From assembly GCA_041395505.1 (NCBI GenBank), contig JAWLAG010000002.1, positions 62,001-126,000 on the forward strand: a DNA stretch of 64,000 nucleotides. Direction: 5' to 3'. The notes under the pieces are model-generated. The model was not told the DNA's origin and searched no databases. It saw nothing but the letters and a program-made list of their open reading frames with translations. The position numbers were made by a program, and so were the translations under genes. This DNA is from Steroidobacteraceae bacterium. GTDB lineage: Bacteria > Pseudomonadota > Gammaproteobacteria > Steroidobacterales > Steroidobacteraceae. Below are positions 27,107 to 35,897 of this stretch, one piece after another (positions within the stretch are counted from its first letter, which is position 1; each line of letters starts with the position of its first letter).

Positions 27107-27120
27107 GGCGAGGGTCGCGT

Positions 27121-27516
27121 TCAGGCGGTTTCGCTGGCGAGCAGCGCTTCGTATTCGCCAGCGCTGATTACCGTGCCCGGGTCGAGCTCGGCGCCCGCGG
27201 CGAATCGCAACATCCAGCCCGCGCCATAAGGATCCTGGTTGATGAGTTCGGGGCTTGCAGCGAGTGCATCGTTCCCCTCGCTCACCGTGCCGGCGATTGG
27301 GCTGTATACGTCGGAGGCGGCCTTGACCGATTCCACCACCGCGCAGGCCTCGCCGCGCGCCAGTTGCCGGCCGGATTCGGGCAGTTCGACGAAAACCAGA
27401 TCGCCAAGAGCCTGTTGCGCATGGTCGGTAATGCCGACCTCTATCGAGCCGTCGGAACGCTCGCGCAGCCATTCGTGGGTGCGCGTGTATTTGAGATCGT
27501 TGGGAACAAGGCTCAT
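27121..27516 (-). CDS. gcvH: glycine cleavage system H protein
   Basis: Lipoyl carrier that shuttles the aminomethyl group between GcvP, GcvT and dihydrolipoamide dehydrogenase. It is 131 aa; the lipoylated lysine lies in VVESVKAASDVYSP, with the usual YTRTHEWL opening and DPYGAGWML toward the C-terminus. The start at ATG 27516 is chosen over a much longer open frame because it matches the family exactly. It is 37 bases after gcvT. Confidence 0.97.
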   Translation of the reverse strand: MSLVPNDLKYTRTHEWLRERSDGSIEVGITDHAQQALGDLVFVELPESGRQLARGEACAVVESVKAASDVYSPIAGTVSEGNDALAASPELINQDPYGAGWMLRFAAGAELDPGTVISAGEYEALLASETA

Positions 27517-27553
27517 CGGTGCATCCTCACTGCAAATGGGTACGGCAATGGAT

Positions 27554-28666
27554 TCAAACGGCCACCAGCACCTTGCCGTGGCGAACGAACGGTGGCTTGA
27601 CGATGCGCGCCCGTAGTGGTTTGTCGCGCACCTGTACATCGACTTCACCTTCGATGGCGCGCGCAATGCGCGCGAGCGCAATGGATCGGCCAAGCGTGGG
27701 CGCAAATCCGCCCGAGGTCGTCGCGCCGACGGTCGTGCCGCCTTGCAGGACATCCTGGTGGGCCCGCAGCACACCGCGGCCCTCGAGCACGAGTCCGACG
27801 AGCTTGCGTTCGCTGCCTCGCCGGCGAATCGCTTCGAGCGCCGCACGGCCCAGGAAATCGCGCGTGGCTGGTTCGAATGCGCAAGTCCAGGCCAGGGCCG
27901 ACTCGAGCGGATGCGTCGATTCGTCCATGTCGTTGCCGTAGAGGTTCATCCCAGCCTCCAGGCGCAGCGTATCGCGCGCGCCGAGCCCAATTGGCGCGAC
28001 CTCGACATCGCGCAGGTCCTGCCAGCGCCGCACGGCGAGGTCCGCGGGCAGGATCACCTCGAAGCCGTCTTCGCCCGTGTAGCCGGTGCGCGCGATGAAC
28101 TCCCGCGCGCAGCTGGCCGCATGGAACGGCTCGAGCGCAAGCACCGTGGCGCGATCCGCGCTCGAGAGCAAACGTGCAACCTTATCGCGGGCCAGCGGAC
28201 CCTGTACGGCCAGCATCGCCAGGTCGTTGCGCTCGTGCACGGCGACATCGAAGGCAAGCGCATGGCCGCGTATCCAGGCGAGATCCGCATCGCGCCGCCC
28301 GGCATTGACCACCAGGCGATAATTGCGATCATCGATGTAATAGGCGATCAGATCGTCCAGCACCATGCCATGCTCGTTCAGCATGCAGCTGTATAACGCG
28401 CGACCCGGCGTGGTCAATTTGGCGACGTCGTTCGCGAGCAGCCGGCCGAGCAGCTCCTGGCTGCGTTCGCCCTCGAGGTCGACGACCGCCATGTGCGAGA
28501 CATCGAAAACGCCGGCGGCGCGGCGCACTGCGTGGTGCTCATCGAGCTGCGAGCCATAATTGAGCGGCATCTCCCAGCCGCCGAAGTCGATCATGCGGGC
28601 GCCGGCGGCCAGATGAGATGCGTACAACGGTGTGCGTCGTGCCAAATCCGTCTCCCGGTCTTTCAC
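27554..28666 (-). CDS. gcvT: glycine cleavage T protein (aminomethyltransferase)
   Basis: Transfers the methylene group from aminomethyl-lipoyl-GcvH to THF, releasing ammonia. It is 370 aa from a GTG at 28666 (VKDRETDLARRTPLY). Motifs are FGGWEMPLNYGSQLDEHHAVR, FDVSHM and TGYTGEDGFEVI, and the C-terminal domain begins KLVGLVLEGRG. No ATG exists in the right place; the frame stays open upstream only through the riboswitch, so the GTG is the best choice although its ribosome site is weak (GGGTGG). First gene of the riboswitch-controlled unit. Confidence 0.95.
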   Translation of the reverse strand: MKDRETDLARRTPLYASHLAAGARMIDFGGWEMPLNYGSQLDEHHAVRRAAGVFDVSHMAVVDLEGERSQELLGRLLANDVAKLTTPGRALYSCMLNEHGMVLDDLIAYYIDDRNYRLVVNAGRRDADLAWIRGHALAFDVAVHERNDLAMLAVQGPLARDKVARLLSSADRATVLALEPFHAASCAREFIARTGYTGEDGFEVILPADLAVRRWQDLRDVEVAPIGLGARDTLRLEAGMNLYGNDMDESTHPLESALAWTCAFEPATRDFLGRAALEAIRRRGSERKLVGLVLEGRGVLRAHQDVLQGGTTVGATTSGGFAPTLGRSIALARIARAIEGEVDVQVRDKPLRARIVKPPFVRHGKVLVAV

Positions 28667-28686
28667 GACCACCCGCGGCGAAAGAC

Positions 28687-28722
28687 AAAAAAGGCGGCAG
28701 GAACACTGCTGCTCCTGCCGCC
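28687..28722 (-). terminator. intrinsic terminator of the glycine riboswitch
   Basis: Read on the minus strand, a perfect 10-base-pair stem (GGCGGCAGGA paired with TCCTGCCGCC, 28693-28722) with a 10-base loop is followed by six T (28687-28692). It lies between the second aptamer and the gcvT start, so it is the expression platform: glycine binding is expected to prevent its formation. Confidence 0.9.
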
Positions 28723-28907
28723 CCTCTGTCCATTGACCTGAGAGATCGAGCGCCGGACCCGCGGTCCTGCGCCTCACCCCTTCGGTGTGCGAACCGCTGC
28801 GGTTCGCCACTCTCCAGAGACCGCTTCGGGATCGCCATCCTTTTGCCTGAGCGTTTCCGGGCGGAACTTGCGCCTTCGGCGCCGCGAGCACAGTCGCGGA
28901 CTCTCTG
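28723..28907 (-). promoter_or_regulatory. tandem glycine riboswitch
   Basis: On the minus strand two aptamers follow each other. Aptamer 1 contains GAGAGTC, GCCGAAGGCGCAAG, CTCAGGCAAAAGGA and CTCTGGAGAG. Aptamer 2 contains CACCGAAGGGGTGAGG, CTCTCAGGT and ACAGAGGGG. These are the defining conserved blocks of the gcvT-class glycine riboswitch. A likely -10 (TATTAT, 28928-28933) lies just upstream without a good -35. By family behaviour it turns the gcv genes on when glycine is abundant. The terminator hairpin follows directly. Confidence 0.95.
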
Positions 28908-29015
28908 ATCGATACCTGCGGGTATTCATAATATACACCACTGGCGGGGGCATTTCGTCATCATCAACTGGCGCCGCGGTCCGGCGAAGCGCAAAATTTC
29001 GACTTCACCCATGCG

Positions 29016-30344
29016 ATGCCGTTTGCATACGATGACCTTGAATCTGCCGATTTGCGGGCACTATTGCCAGCCTCCTGCGACCAGGCGCAGCGCCCTGGCG
29101 CCCCGCTCGTGACTCGCAAGCCGCGTCACGCGGTGCAGGTCGGTTCGATCACGCTCGGCGGGGACCATCCCATCGTCGTGCAATCGATGACCAACACCGA
29201 TACCGCCGACGTCGAAGCGACCGCACTGCAGGTGCGTGCCCTGGCCAATGCCGGCTCGGAACTGGTGCGCATCACGGTCAATAGCGACGCCGCAGCGGCT
29301 GCCGTGCCACACATCCGCGATCGGCTCGCCCGGTTTGGCGTCGACGTGCCGCTGGTGGGTGACTTTCACTTCAATGGTCACAAGCTGCTGGCAGAGCATC
29401 CCGGCTGCGCGCAGGCGCTCGACAAATACCGCATCAATCCGGGCAACGTCGGCCGCGGCAGCAAACGCGATCCGCAGTTCTGCGCAATGATCGAAACCGC
29501 CTGCCGCTATGGCAAACCGGTGCGCATAGGCGTCAACTGGGGCAGCCTCGATCAGGACCTGTTGACGCGGCTGATGGACGCCAACAATGCCAGTGCGGCT
29601 CCGCGCAGCGCCCGCGAGGTCATGCACGAGGCGATCATCACCTCCTGCCTCGACAGCGCCGAGCGCGCCGTGGATATCGGACTCGGGCCCGAGCGCATCG
29701 TCCTGTCCGCCAAGGTGAGCGGCGTGCAGGATCTGATTGCGATCTATCGCGCCCTGGCGCAGCGCTCGCGCCATCCGTTGCACCTTGGCCTCACCGAAGC
29801 GGGCATGGGCAGCAAGGGCATCGTCGCTTCCACCGCTGCGATGGCGGTGCTGCTGCAGGATGGCATCGGCGATACCATTCGGGTTTCGCTCACACCCGAA
29901 CCCGGGGGTGACAGAACCCAGGAAGTCCGCGTGGCCCAGGAGATGCTGCAGTCCCTCGGTTTACGCGCCTTTGCCCCGCAGGTCATCGCCTGCCCGGGTT
30001 GCGGGCGCACCACCAGCAGTTTTTTCCAGGAGCTCGCGCGCGATATCGAGTTGCACCTTCGCGAACGCATGCCGCACTGGCGCAGCCGGCACCCCGGCGT
30101 CGAACAGATGACGGTCGCCGTCATGGGCTGCGTGGTCAACGGTCCCGGCGAGAGCAAGCATGCGCACATCGGCATCAGCCTGCCCGGCACGGGCGAGAGA
30201 CCGGTCGCGCCGGTCTATGAAGATGGCGTCAAGACCGTGACGCTCAAGGGCGAGCACATTGCCGAGCAATTCACCGCACTGGTCGAAGATTACGTCGCGC
30301 GCCGCTTTGGTCCCGATGGCGCACACAGGAAGGATCAGCCATGA
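29016..30344 (+). CDS. ispG: 4-hydroxy-3-methylbut-2-enyl-diphosphate synthase
   Basis: Reductive step of the MEP isoprenoid pathway (MEcPP to HMBPP), an iron-sulfur enzyme. It is 442 aa. The TIM-barrel N-terminus has VQVGSITLGGDHPIVVQSMTNT, and the [4Fe-4S] ligands are in ACPGCGRTTS (~326-329) and MGCVVNGPGE (~371). ATG 29016 lies ~80 bases from the divergent gcv promoter region. It overlaps phhB by ATGA. The first ~38 residues before VQVG are a modest extension. Confidence 0.96.
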   Translation: MPFAYDDLESADLRALLPASCDQAQRPGAPLVTRKPRHAVQVGSITLGGDHPIVVQSMTNTDTADVEATALQVRALANAGSELVRITVNSDAAAAAVPHIRDRLARFGVDVPLVGDFHFNGHKLLAEHPGCAQALDKYRINPGNVGRGSKRDPQFCAMIETACRYGKPVRIGVNWGSLDQDLLTRLMDANNASAAPRSAREVMHEAIITSCLDSAERAVDIGLGPERIVLSAKVSGVQDLIAIYRALAQRSRHPLHLGLTEAGMGSKGIVASTAAMAVLLQDGIGDTIRVSLTPEPGGDRTQEVRVAQEMLQSLGLRAFAPQVIACPGCGRTTSSFFQELARDIELHLRERMPHWRSRHPGVEQMTVAVMGCVVNGPGESKHAHIGISLPGTGERPVAPVYEDGVKTVTLKGEHIAEQFTALVEDYVARRFGPDGAHRKDQP

Positions 30345-30679
30345 GTCAATATGCCGACCGGCACTGTACGCCCTGCGAGGGCGGCCTGGCGCCGCTTGCG
30401 CGCGAGCAGGCGGTGGCCGCGCTCGCGCAGCTCGCGCCCGGCTGGGAGCTCGGAGCGGCTGCGGGGGAGCTCGCGCGGCGGTTCACGTTCAAGGATTTCT
30501 ACCGCACGATGAGTTTCGTCAACGCGATCGCGCATATCGCCAATCGCGAGGATCATCACCCGGATCTGAAGGTCGGCTACGGCTACTGCGAGGTCGTCTA
30601 CCGCACCCACGCCATTGACGGTCTTTCGGACAATGACTTCATCTGCGCCGCCAAGATCGACCTGCTGATTGAGTCCTGA
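30341..30679 (+). CDS. phhB: pterin-4a-carbinolamine dehydratase
   Basis: 112-aa dehydratase that recycles tetrahydrobiopterin-type cofactors used by phenylalanine hydroxylase. The catalytic motif is EDHHPDLKVGY, with the paired histidines. It overlaps the ispG stop (ATGA), which suggests joint translation, while its 3' end overlaps the convergent monooxygenase gene by 41 bases. No phenylalanine hydroxylase gene is in the window. Members of this fold can also have regulatory roles (DCoH). Confidence 0.93.
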   Translation: MSQYADRHCTPCEGGLAPLAREQAVAALAQLAPGWELGAAAGELARRFTFKDFYRTMSFVNAIAHIANREDHHPDLKVGYGYCEVVYRTHAIDGLSDNDFICAAKIDLLIES

Positions 30680-31898
30680 ACAATGCCTCGGGCCTCTCGC
30701 CGCTCAAGCCGAGCGCGCGCCGCGCAAAGAAGTTCTTGAGCGGCCCGGCGCCGTTCACCCAGCCAAGGCCACTCACAGCAAGGCGAGTTGCGCTGCCGCT
30801 GCCCGTCGCGAGTACAGCCTGCAGCGCATTCATCGCGCCGGCCATGGCGAGGTTCTCGCTCTTGCGCCAGCGCTCGTAGTTGCGAAGTCCCGCCAGCGCG
30901 CCGCAATCCTCGCCGCGCCGGTGCTGCTCGCCGAGGCATTGCACGAGCGCGGCTGCATCGAGCAGGCCGAGATTCGCGCCCTGCCCCGCCAGCGGGTGCA
31001 CGACATGGGCGGCATCGCCAATCAGCGCAAAGCGTGGCAGCACGTAGCGATCGGCCGCGTGGTAGCCAAGCGGCACGGCCTGCACTTCGGTGACTGCCTG
31101 AAGCTGGCCGAGTACCTGGGCTGATGCCAGGGTCAGCTCGTTTTCCAGCGCATCGGGTGCGAGGGCGAGCAGACGCTCGGCGTTCGCCGCTGCGGTTGCC
31201 CAGACGATGGAGGAACAGCCGTCTGCGAGCGGCAGGAGTGCCAGCGTGCCATCGCCGAGAAAGCGCTGCCACGCCGTGCGCTGATGCGATCGCTCCGTAC
31301 GGAAATTGCCAACCAGGGCGAGCTGCCCGAAACTGCCTTGCTTCCCGCCGAGACCCGCCAGCGTGCGCAGGCGCGAGCGCGCGCCGTCGGCGGCGATCAC
31401 CAACCCGCCGCGCAACGGACCGTCGCTCGTCGTCAATACGACACTGTCGGCTGCGAAATCGAGTCCGGTGATTTCGCAGAAGCGGGTCGCAATGCCGAGC
31501 GCCAGCGCGCGCTCGTGGAACAGCTGTTGCAACAGGTCGTTCTCGACGATCATGCCGAGGTTGGGCTCGGCGATTTCCGCTGCGTCGAAATCGAGCGCGC
31601 GCGCATCCGTGGGCGCGACACTGTGATGCCAGACATGCATACGCTCGTAGATGCCAGCACGGGGATGCTCGGACAATGGCGCACCACCGACATGCTGCAG
31701 CAAGCGCTCCCCGGCGCGCGATACCGCAAGCACTCGCGATCGCAGCGGCGCGGTGGGATCGAATCGCGGCGGTGCGTTGCGATCGACGAGCAATACCCGC
31801 AAGCCCTGCAAATCGGGGTTGCGTCGCAGCAACGCTGCGCAGGCGAGGCCGGCCACACCGGCGCCGACCACGATGATATCGGCGTCGCGCCCCGTCAT
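30639..31898 (-). CDS. FAD-dependent ubiquinone-biosynthesis hydroxylase (UbiI/VisC-like)
   Basis: 419-aa flavoprotein monooxygenase of the UbiH/UbiF/UbiI family. The dinucleotide fold is VVGAGVAGLACAALL near the N-terminus, followed by the DG motif (IAADGARSRLR) and the GDAAHVVHPLAGQGANLGLLD motif that binds flavin. In E. coli the second family member after ubiH in this gene order is ubiI (visC), which hydroxylates C5 of the ring; the same role is likely. The start is ATG 31898, overlapping the ubiH stop as ATGA. Confidence 0.9.
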   Translation of the reverse strand: MTGRDADIIVVGAGVAGLACAALLRRNPDLQGLRVLLVDRNAPPRFDPTAPLRSRVLAVSRAGERLLQHVGGAPLSEHPRAGIYERMHVWHHSVAPTDARALDFDAAEIAEPNLGMIVENDLLQQLFHERALALGIATRFCEITGLDFAADSVVLTTSDGPLRGGLVIAADGARSRLRTLAGLGGKQGSFGQLALVGNFRTERSHQRTAWQRFLGDGTLALLPLADGCSSIVWATAAANAERLLALAPDALENELTLASAQVLGQLQAVTEVQAVPLGYHAADRYVLPRFALIGDAAHVVHPLAGQGANLGLLDAAALVQCLGEQHRRGEDCGALAGLRNYERWRKSENLAMAGAMNALQAVLATGSGSATRLAVSGLGWVNGAGPLKNFFARRALGLSGERPEALFRTQSAGRSWRRR

Positions 31899-33118
31899 GG
31901 CCTCGCTCCCCGCGCGAGCCGCGGACTCGAACCTGCCATGCCGTAGCTGATGCCGGCGAGCGCGCGCTTCACCGGCGGCGCCAGGTCGAACAGCAGCAGA
32001 CCCAGATCGCGCGCAGCTGCGAGCCAGGGGCGGCGATCGCCGAAGGTCCTGATCAGCGTATCGGTGAAACGCGTGACGGCCTCGCGGTCGGCATTGCGCG
32101 CGTTCGCATAGCGCGCGAGTTGCGCCTCGCTGCCCGGATCGCCAACGGCTTCCTGCAGCCACTCACAGACGAATGCGACGTCGCGCAGCCCGAGATTGAA
32201 TCCCTGTCCCGCCACTGGATGCAGGGCCTGCGCGGCGTTGCCTATGACCAATGTGCGCCGACCGACCAGGCCGCTCGCTCGCGACAGCTGCAACGGATAG
32301 CTGCCGCAACGCGCGAGCCGCTGCATGCGGCCTGCCCGCCAGCCGAAGGCGTCTTGCAGCTGCGCGAGAAAGGTCGCATCGTCAAGTGCGAGTGCGGTCG
32401 CGGCATCGCTCGCAGGACGGGTCCAGACGGCCGTGAACTGCCGATCGGAGCGCGGCAACAACGCGATCGGACCCTGCGGCGTAAAGCGCTCGTAGGCAAT
32501 CCCGCGGGCTGCACTGTCTGTCTCGACATTGGCCACCAGCGCAACCTGCTCGTAGTCCTCGACCTCGACGTCGATGCCCGCAGCCTGGCGCACCACCGAG
32601 TGGGCGCCGTCGGCAGCGATCAGCAGAGGCGCCTGCAGCAGGTGCTGGCCCTCGCGCAAACGGGCGCTCACGCGCGCGAACCGTGTTTCGTATTCGACGT
32701 TCTCGACCCTGGCAGGTACCAGCAGCGAAACATTTTCCATCGCGGCAAGACGCGCCCACAACACCGTACCGATTACCCGATTCGGCACGACATAGCCGAA
32801 AGCCGCGAGATCGAGCTCCGATGCGTCGAGGCGCGCGAAACCAAAGCGACCGGCGTCGGACACGTGGATCTGTTCGATCGCCGCCGCCTCGCGCTCGATC
32901 TGCGGCCAGACCCCGAGCGCGGTGAATATCTGTCGGCTGCCGTTCCCGAGTGCAGTGGTACGTTCGTCGAAACTCGGCTGCAGGGCACTGTCCGCGGCAA
33001 TCGCTTCGAGCAGCGCGACGCTTCTGCCCGACTGTCCAAGCGCCAGTGCAAGACTCGCGCCGACCATGCCCCCGCCAACGATCAGGACATCGAATTCGCC
33101 GGGTAACGCCGCGCTCAT
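31895..33118 (-). CDS. ubiH: 2-octaprenyl-6-methoxyphenol hydroxylase
   Basis: 407-aa FAD monooxygenase that hydroxylates C1 of the ubiquinone ring. It has IVGGGMVGASLALAL near the N-terminus, IAADGAHSVVRQAAG in the middle and NAAQALHPVAGQGFNLGLRD, where the usual GDAAH is NAAQ. It lies in the conserved order ygfB-pepP-ubiH-ubiI, with ATGA overlaps to both neighbours. The assignment rests on synteny plus family motifs; the position-specific chemistry cannot be read from sequence. Confidence 0.92.
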   Translation of the reverse strand: MSAALPGEFDVLIVGGGMVGASLALALGQSGRSVALLEAIAADSALQPSFDERTTALGNGSRQIFTALGVWPQIEREAAAIEQIHVSDAGRFGFARLDASELDLAAFGYVVPNRVIGTVLWARLAAMENVSLLVPARVENVEYETRFARVSARLREGQHLLQAPLLIAADGAHSVVRQAAGIDVEVEDYEQVALVANVETDSAARGIAYERFTPQGPIALLPRSDRQFTAVWTRPASDAATALALDDATFLAQLQDAFGWRAGRMQRLARCGSYPLQLSRASGLVGRRTLVIGNAAQALHPVAGQGFNLGLRDVAFVCEWLQEAVGDPGSEAQLARYANARNADREAVTRFTDTLIRTFGDRRPWLAAARDLGLLLFDLAPPVKRALAGISYGMAGSSPRLARGARP

Positions 33119-34446
33119 CGCCGCATGGACATGAGTTTTTCAATGGCCTTGACCGATTTGGGCGCAGTCTCGGTCAATACCTCGGGGCCGCTCGTACCGA
33201 CAATCACGTCGTCCTCGATGCGTATGCCCGTACCTGCGAGTCCGCGTGGCAGCCCGCGCATGCCCTTCGGAAAATACAGCCCCGGTTCGATGGTGAGGGC
33301 CATGCCTGGTTCGAGAACGCGCCAGGCGTCGCCGAGCTTGTAGTCGCCAACGTCGTGGACATCCATCCCGAGCCAGTGACCGGTACGATGCATGTAGAAC
33401 TTGCGGTAGGCGTCCGATTTGACGAGCTGGCCGGGCTTGCCCTTCAGGACGCCGAGTTTCACCAGCCCTTCGGTCAGGACCCGCACCGCCGCATCGTGGG
33501 GTTCGTTCCAGTGATTGCCCGGCCGAACCTTGTCGATGGCGGCCTGGTTTGCCGCCAACACAACCTCATAGACCGCGCGTTGCACCGGGCTGAACCTGCC
33601 GTTCACCGGGTAGGTGCGTGTGATGTCCGACGCGTAGTAGCGGTACTCGCAACCTGCATCGACCAGCAACAGCTCGCCGCTCACCAGCGGCGCGCGATTC
33701 TCGTGATAGTGCAGGATGCAGGCGTTGCGCCCGCCGGCGACGATCGGCTGGTAGGACAGCTCGGCGCCGGCCAGGTGAAACTCATGGAGCAATTCAGCGG
33801 CGATCTGGTACTCGTAACGGCCGGCGCGGGCGGCACGCATAGCCCGCTGGTGTGCCCGGCAACCGATCGCGGCGGCTTCGCGCATCTGGGCGATCTCGGC
33901 ACGGCTCTTGGTGAGGCGCATGTCGTGCAACAGGTGCTGCAGCGCGACGACTTCGGCCGGCGCATGGCGATCGTAGCGACCATGAGCGCGCAAGCCGTTG
34001 ATCCAGCCCAGGAGCCGCTGCTCGAACTGCCAGTTGACGCCCATGGCATAGAAGACCTTGTCGCGATTCTCGAGCAGCCCGGGCAGGATTTCGTCGATGT
34101 CGCCAATCGGAAAGGCATCGTCTGCTCCGAAATCGCGCACCGCGCCGGCGGGCCCCGCGCGCAGCCCATCCCAGGTCTCGCGCTGCGGATCGCGGTCGCG
34201 CACGAACAGGATGTACTCGGCGGCACGGCGCTTCGGCACCAGGACTGCAACGGCTTCGGGCTCGCCAAACCCGGTCAGGTAATGGAAGTCACTATCCTGG
34301 CGGTAGCGGTGTTCGACATCCGAATTGCGCATCTGCAGTGGCGCCGATGGCACCACCGCGATGCTGCCCGGTCCCATGCTGCGCATGAGCTGCGCCCGGC
34401 GCCGTGCGTATTCGGCCGCTGCAACCGGTCTCGGCCGCGCGACCAT
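33115..34446 (-). CDS. pepP: Xaa-Pro aminopeptidase
   Basis: 443-aa metallopeptidase that removes N-terminal residues before proline. The C-terminal pita-bread domain shows the metal ligands: DAGCEYRYYASDITRTYPV (two Asp), HRTGHWLGMDVHD (His), and glutamates in LTIEPGLYF and GIRIEDDVIV. The N-terminal domain begins YARRRAQLMRSMG. It overlaps ubiH (ATGA), and its ATG overlaps the ygfB stop by one base. Confidence 0.96.
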   Translation of the reverse strand: MVARPRPVAAAEYARRRAQLMRSMGPGSIAVVPSAPLQMRNSDVEHRYRQDSDFHYLTGFGEPEAVAVLVPKRRAAEYILFVRDRDPQRETWDGLRAGPAGAVRDFGADDAFPIGDIDEILPGLLENRDKVFYAMGVNWQFEQRLLGWINGLRAHGRYDRHAPAEVVALQHLLHDMRLTKSRAEIAQMREAAAIGCRAHQRAMRAARAGRYEYQIAAELLHEFHLAGAELSYQPIVAGGRNACILHYHENRAPLVSGELLLVDAGCEYRYYASDITRTYPVNGRFSPVQRAVYEVVLAANQAAIDKVRPGNHWNEPHDAAVRVLTEGLVKLGVLKGKPGQLVKSDAYRKFYMHRTGHWLGMDVHDVGDYKLGDAWRVLEPGMALTIEPGLYFPKGMRGLPRGLAGTGIRIEDDVIVGTSGPEVLTETAPKSVKAIEKLMSMRR

Positions 34447-35003
34447 CAGTGCAGCACCGGCCGCTCGACGTTGCCGGGGCGACGCCTGTCGGCCAGTTCC
34501 TCGAAAATCAGCTGCACGCCGACCCGCACGAACTCCACCAGTTCGACGAAGGCCGTTTCGTTTCGCTCCTCGCCCTCACTCGCATCGACACCAATGTGGG
34601 TGATCTCGGTCAGGTCGCGCACCACTTCGCCGACCTCGCCAGGCATGTCCGCGGCATCGCGCAGACCGTGGGTACCTAGCCCGTAGAGAAAGCCCTGGCA
34701 CCAAAGTCCAAGCGCTTCGGCGCGCGACTCGATCGGCATGTCATCGGCCGGCAGCAGCAACTGCAGTGCAAGCTCCTGCCCCTCGAGTGCATTGCGCGTA
34801 CCGCTGTAGATCTTGTCCAGCCACAGCGCAAGCTTGTTGTCAATGGCAAGGGATGGCTGAATTTCGGCGATCCAGTCATCGATGGCATAGTCCGCGCCCG
34901 AACACAGGGCGCCGGCCAGGGCGCCATGCGCCTCGGCCACCGCGGTCACCGCATGAACCTGATCGAAGAGTTTCGAAAGCAGCGCATAGTCGGCGGCAGT
35001 CAT
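34446..35003 (-). CDS. ygfB: UPF0149 (YgfB/YecA) family protein
   Basis: 185 aa. It shows the family pattern: LSxLF-like opening, EAHGALAGALCSGA, GWCQGFLYGLG-like (LWCQGFLYGLGT) and an acidic C-terminal helix with EEERNETAFVELVEFVRVG-like spacing. UPF0149 proteins are cytoplasmic helical proteins of uncertain role; YgfB in Pseudomonas affects gene regulation. First gene of the pepP-ubiH-ubiI group, as in E. coli. ATG 35003 is preferred to the longer open frame. Confidence 0.9.
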   Translation of the reverse strand: MTAADYALLSKLFDQVHAVTAVAEAHGALAGALCSGADYAIDDWIAEIQPSLAIDNKLALWLDKIYSGTRNALEGQELALQLLLPADDMPIESRAEALGLWCQGFLYGLGTHGLRDAADMPGEVGEVVRDLTEITHIGVDASEGEERNETAFVELVEFVRVGVQLIFEELADRRRPGNVERPVLH

Positions 35004-35034
35004 GCGGCCATTATGCCCGAAGCGCTGATTGTGA

Positions 35035-35064
35035 TTGACCAGTCCGCGCATGCGGACCTATAGT
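35035..35064 (+). promoter_or_regulatory. promoter of the ZapB-like/zapA operon
   Basis: TTGACC (35035-35040), an 18-base spacer and TATAGT (35059-35064) form a good sigma70-type promoter. Six bases after the -10 comes the ATG at 35071, so the transcript would start at or next to the start codon, and no ribosome site is visible. A leaderless mRNA is likely. Confidence 0.7.
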
Positions 35065-35070
35065 TTTCCA

Positions 35071-35298
35071 ATGAACGACACTGCAACCACGGTCGACAGC
35101 GAACTGAAGAGACTCGAAAAGCGCTTCGAAGAGCTTCTGGCAACCATAGGCCGGCTCAAGGAAGAAAACCGCGCACTCAAGCAGCGCCAGGAAATGCTCG
35201 CAACCGAGCGCGCAGGATTGCTCCACAAGAACGAACAGGTTCGCACGCGGGTCGAGGCGATGATCAATCGCCTGAAGACGCTGGAGCACGGCGCATGA
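35071..35298 (+). CDS. small ZapB-like coiled-coil protein (TIGR02449 type)
   Basis: 75 aa, nearly all predicted coiled coil with heptad leucines and many Glu/Lys/Arg. It resembles the short protein found upstream of zapA in many gammaproteobacteria and the E. coli divisome factor ZapB in style. ATG 35071 is the family start; the open frame to 35035 crosses the promoter. It overlaps zapA as ATGA, so a role at the Z-ring with ZapA is inferred. Confidence 0.82.
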   Translation: MNDTATTVDSELKRLEKRFEELLATIGRLKEENRALKQRQEMLATERAGLLHKNEQVRTRVEAMINRLKTLEHGA

Positions 35299-35612
35299 GC
35301 GAGCCGGCGGTGACCCGCGTCGGGGTGCGCATCCTCGAGAAGGAATACCAGATCGCCTGCCCGCATGAGGAGCGTTCGGATCTGCTCGATTCGGCCGAAT
35401 ACCTCAACTCGAAAATGAAGGAAATCCGTGACACCGGCAAAGTCGTTGGCCTCGACCGGATCGCGATCATTGCGGCGCTCAATCTCGCCAACGAACTGCT
35501 GAAGATCAAGAGCCAGGGCAGCCAGGTCTCGCACAACGTCGGTGGCCGGTTACGCAACCTGCGTGAACGGGTCGAGTCCGCCCTCGAAAAGGGTCAACAG
35601 CTCGAGCTTTGA
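35295..35612 (+). CDS. zapA: cell division protein ZapA
   Basis: 105 aa. The N-terminal globular part has VRILEKEYQIACPHEERSDL (FtsZ-binding), and the C-terminal half is a coiled coil used for tetramer formation. ZapA cross-links FtsZ filaments. The gene order zapB-like-zapA-6S RNA-fau is the classic proteobacterial one. The start overlaps the previous stop. Confidence 0.95.
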   Translation: MSEPAVTRVGVRILEKEYQIACPHEERSDLLDSAEYLNSKMKEIRDTGKVVGLDRIAIIAALNLANELLKIKSQGSQVSHNVGGRLRNLRERVESALEKGQQLEL

Positions 35613-35688
35613 GCAAAACTGCCAACTGTCGCAAGAAACGCACGACAATCCCTTCACGGCCCGCGCGCGCATCGTGTAGATTCATCCA

Positions 35689-35881
35689 CGCGTCGCCTGC
35701 GGTGTTCGACAGCGGATCGGGTTACCTCTCGACCCTAATTGAAACACCCTCGGGGCCCTTGAGCTTGCCGGCTGAATTGTGCAAGTCCGCCATGAGCGGG
35801 AAGCCTTACCAACCGCAGCTTGCCCCACCTGTTGCTCTGGTTCGAGAGCAATGGTTCGCACCGGCACCGGCGGGCGACGCG
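35689..35881 (+). ncRNA. ssrS: 6S RNA
   Basis: Located between zapA and fau, the standard site of ssrS. The ends pair: CGCGTCGCC (35689-35697) with GGCGACGCG (35873-35881), followed by further partly paired stem (TGCGGTG with CACCGG). The centre has the large open region flanked by GAGCGGGAAGCCTTA, close to the conserved 6S box. About 193 nt. A promoter is visible: TTCACG (35653-35658), 18 bases, TAGATT (35677-35682), seven bases before the 5' end. 6S RNA sequesters sigma70 RNA polymerase in stationary phase. Confidence 0.9.
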
Positions 35882-35897
35882 CTCTTCGACCTCCACC

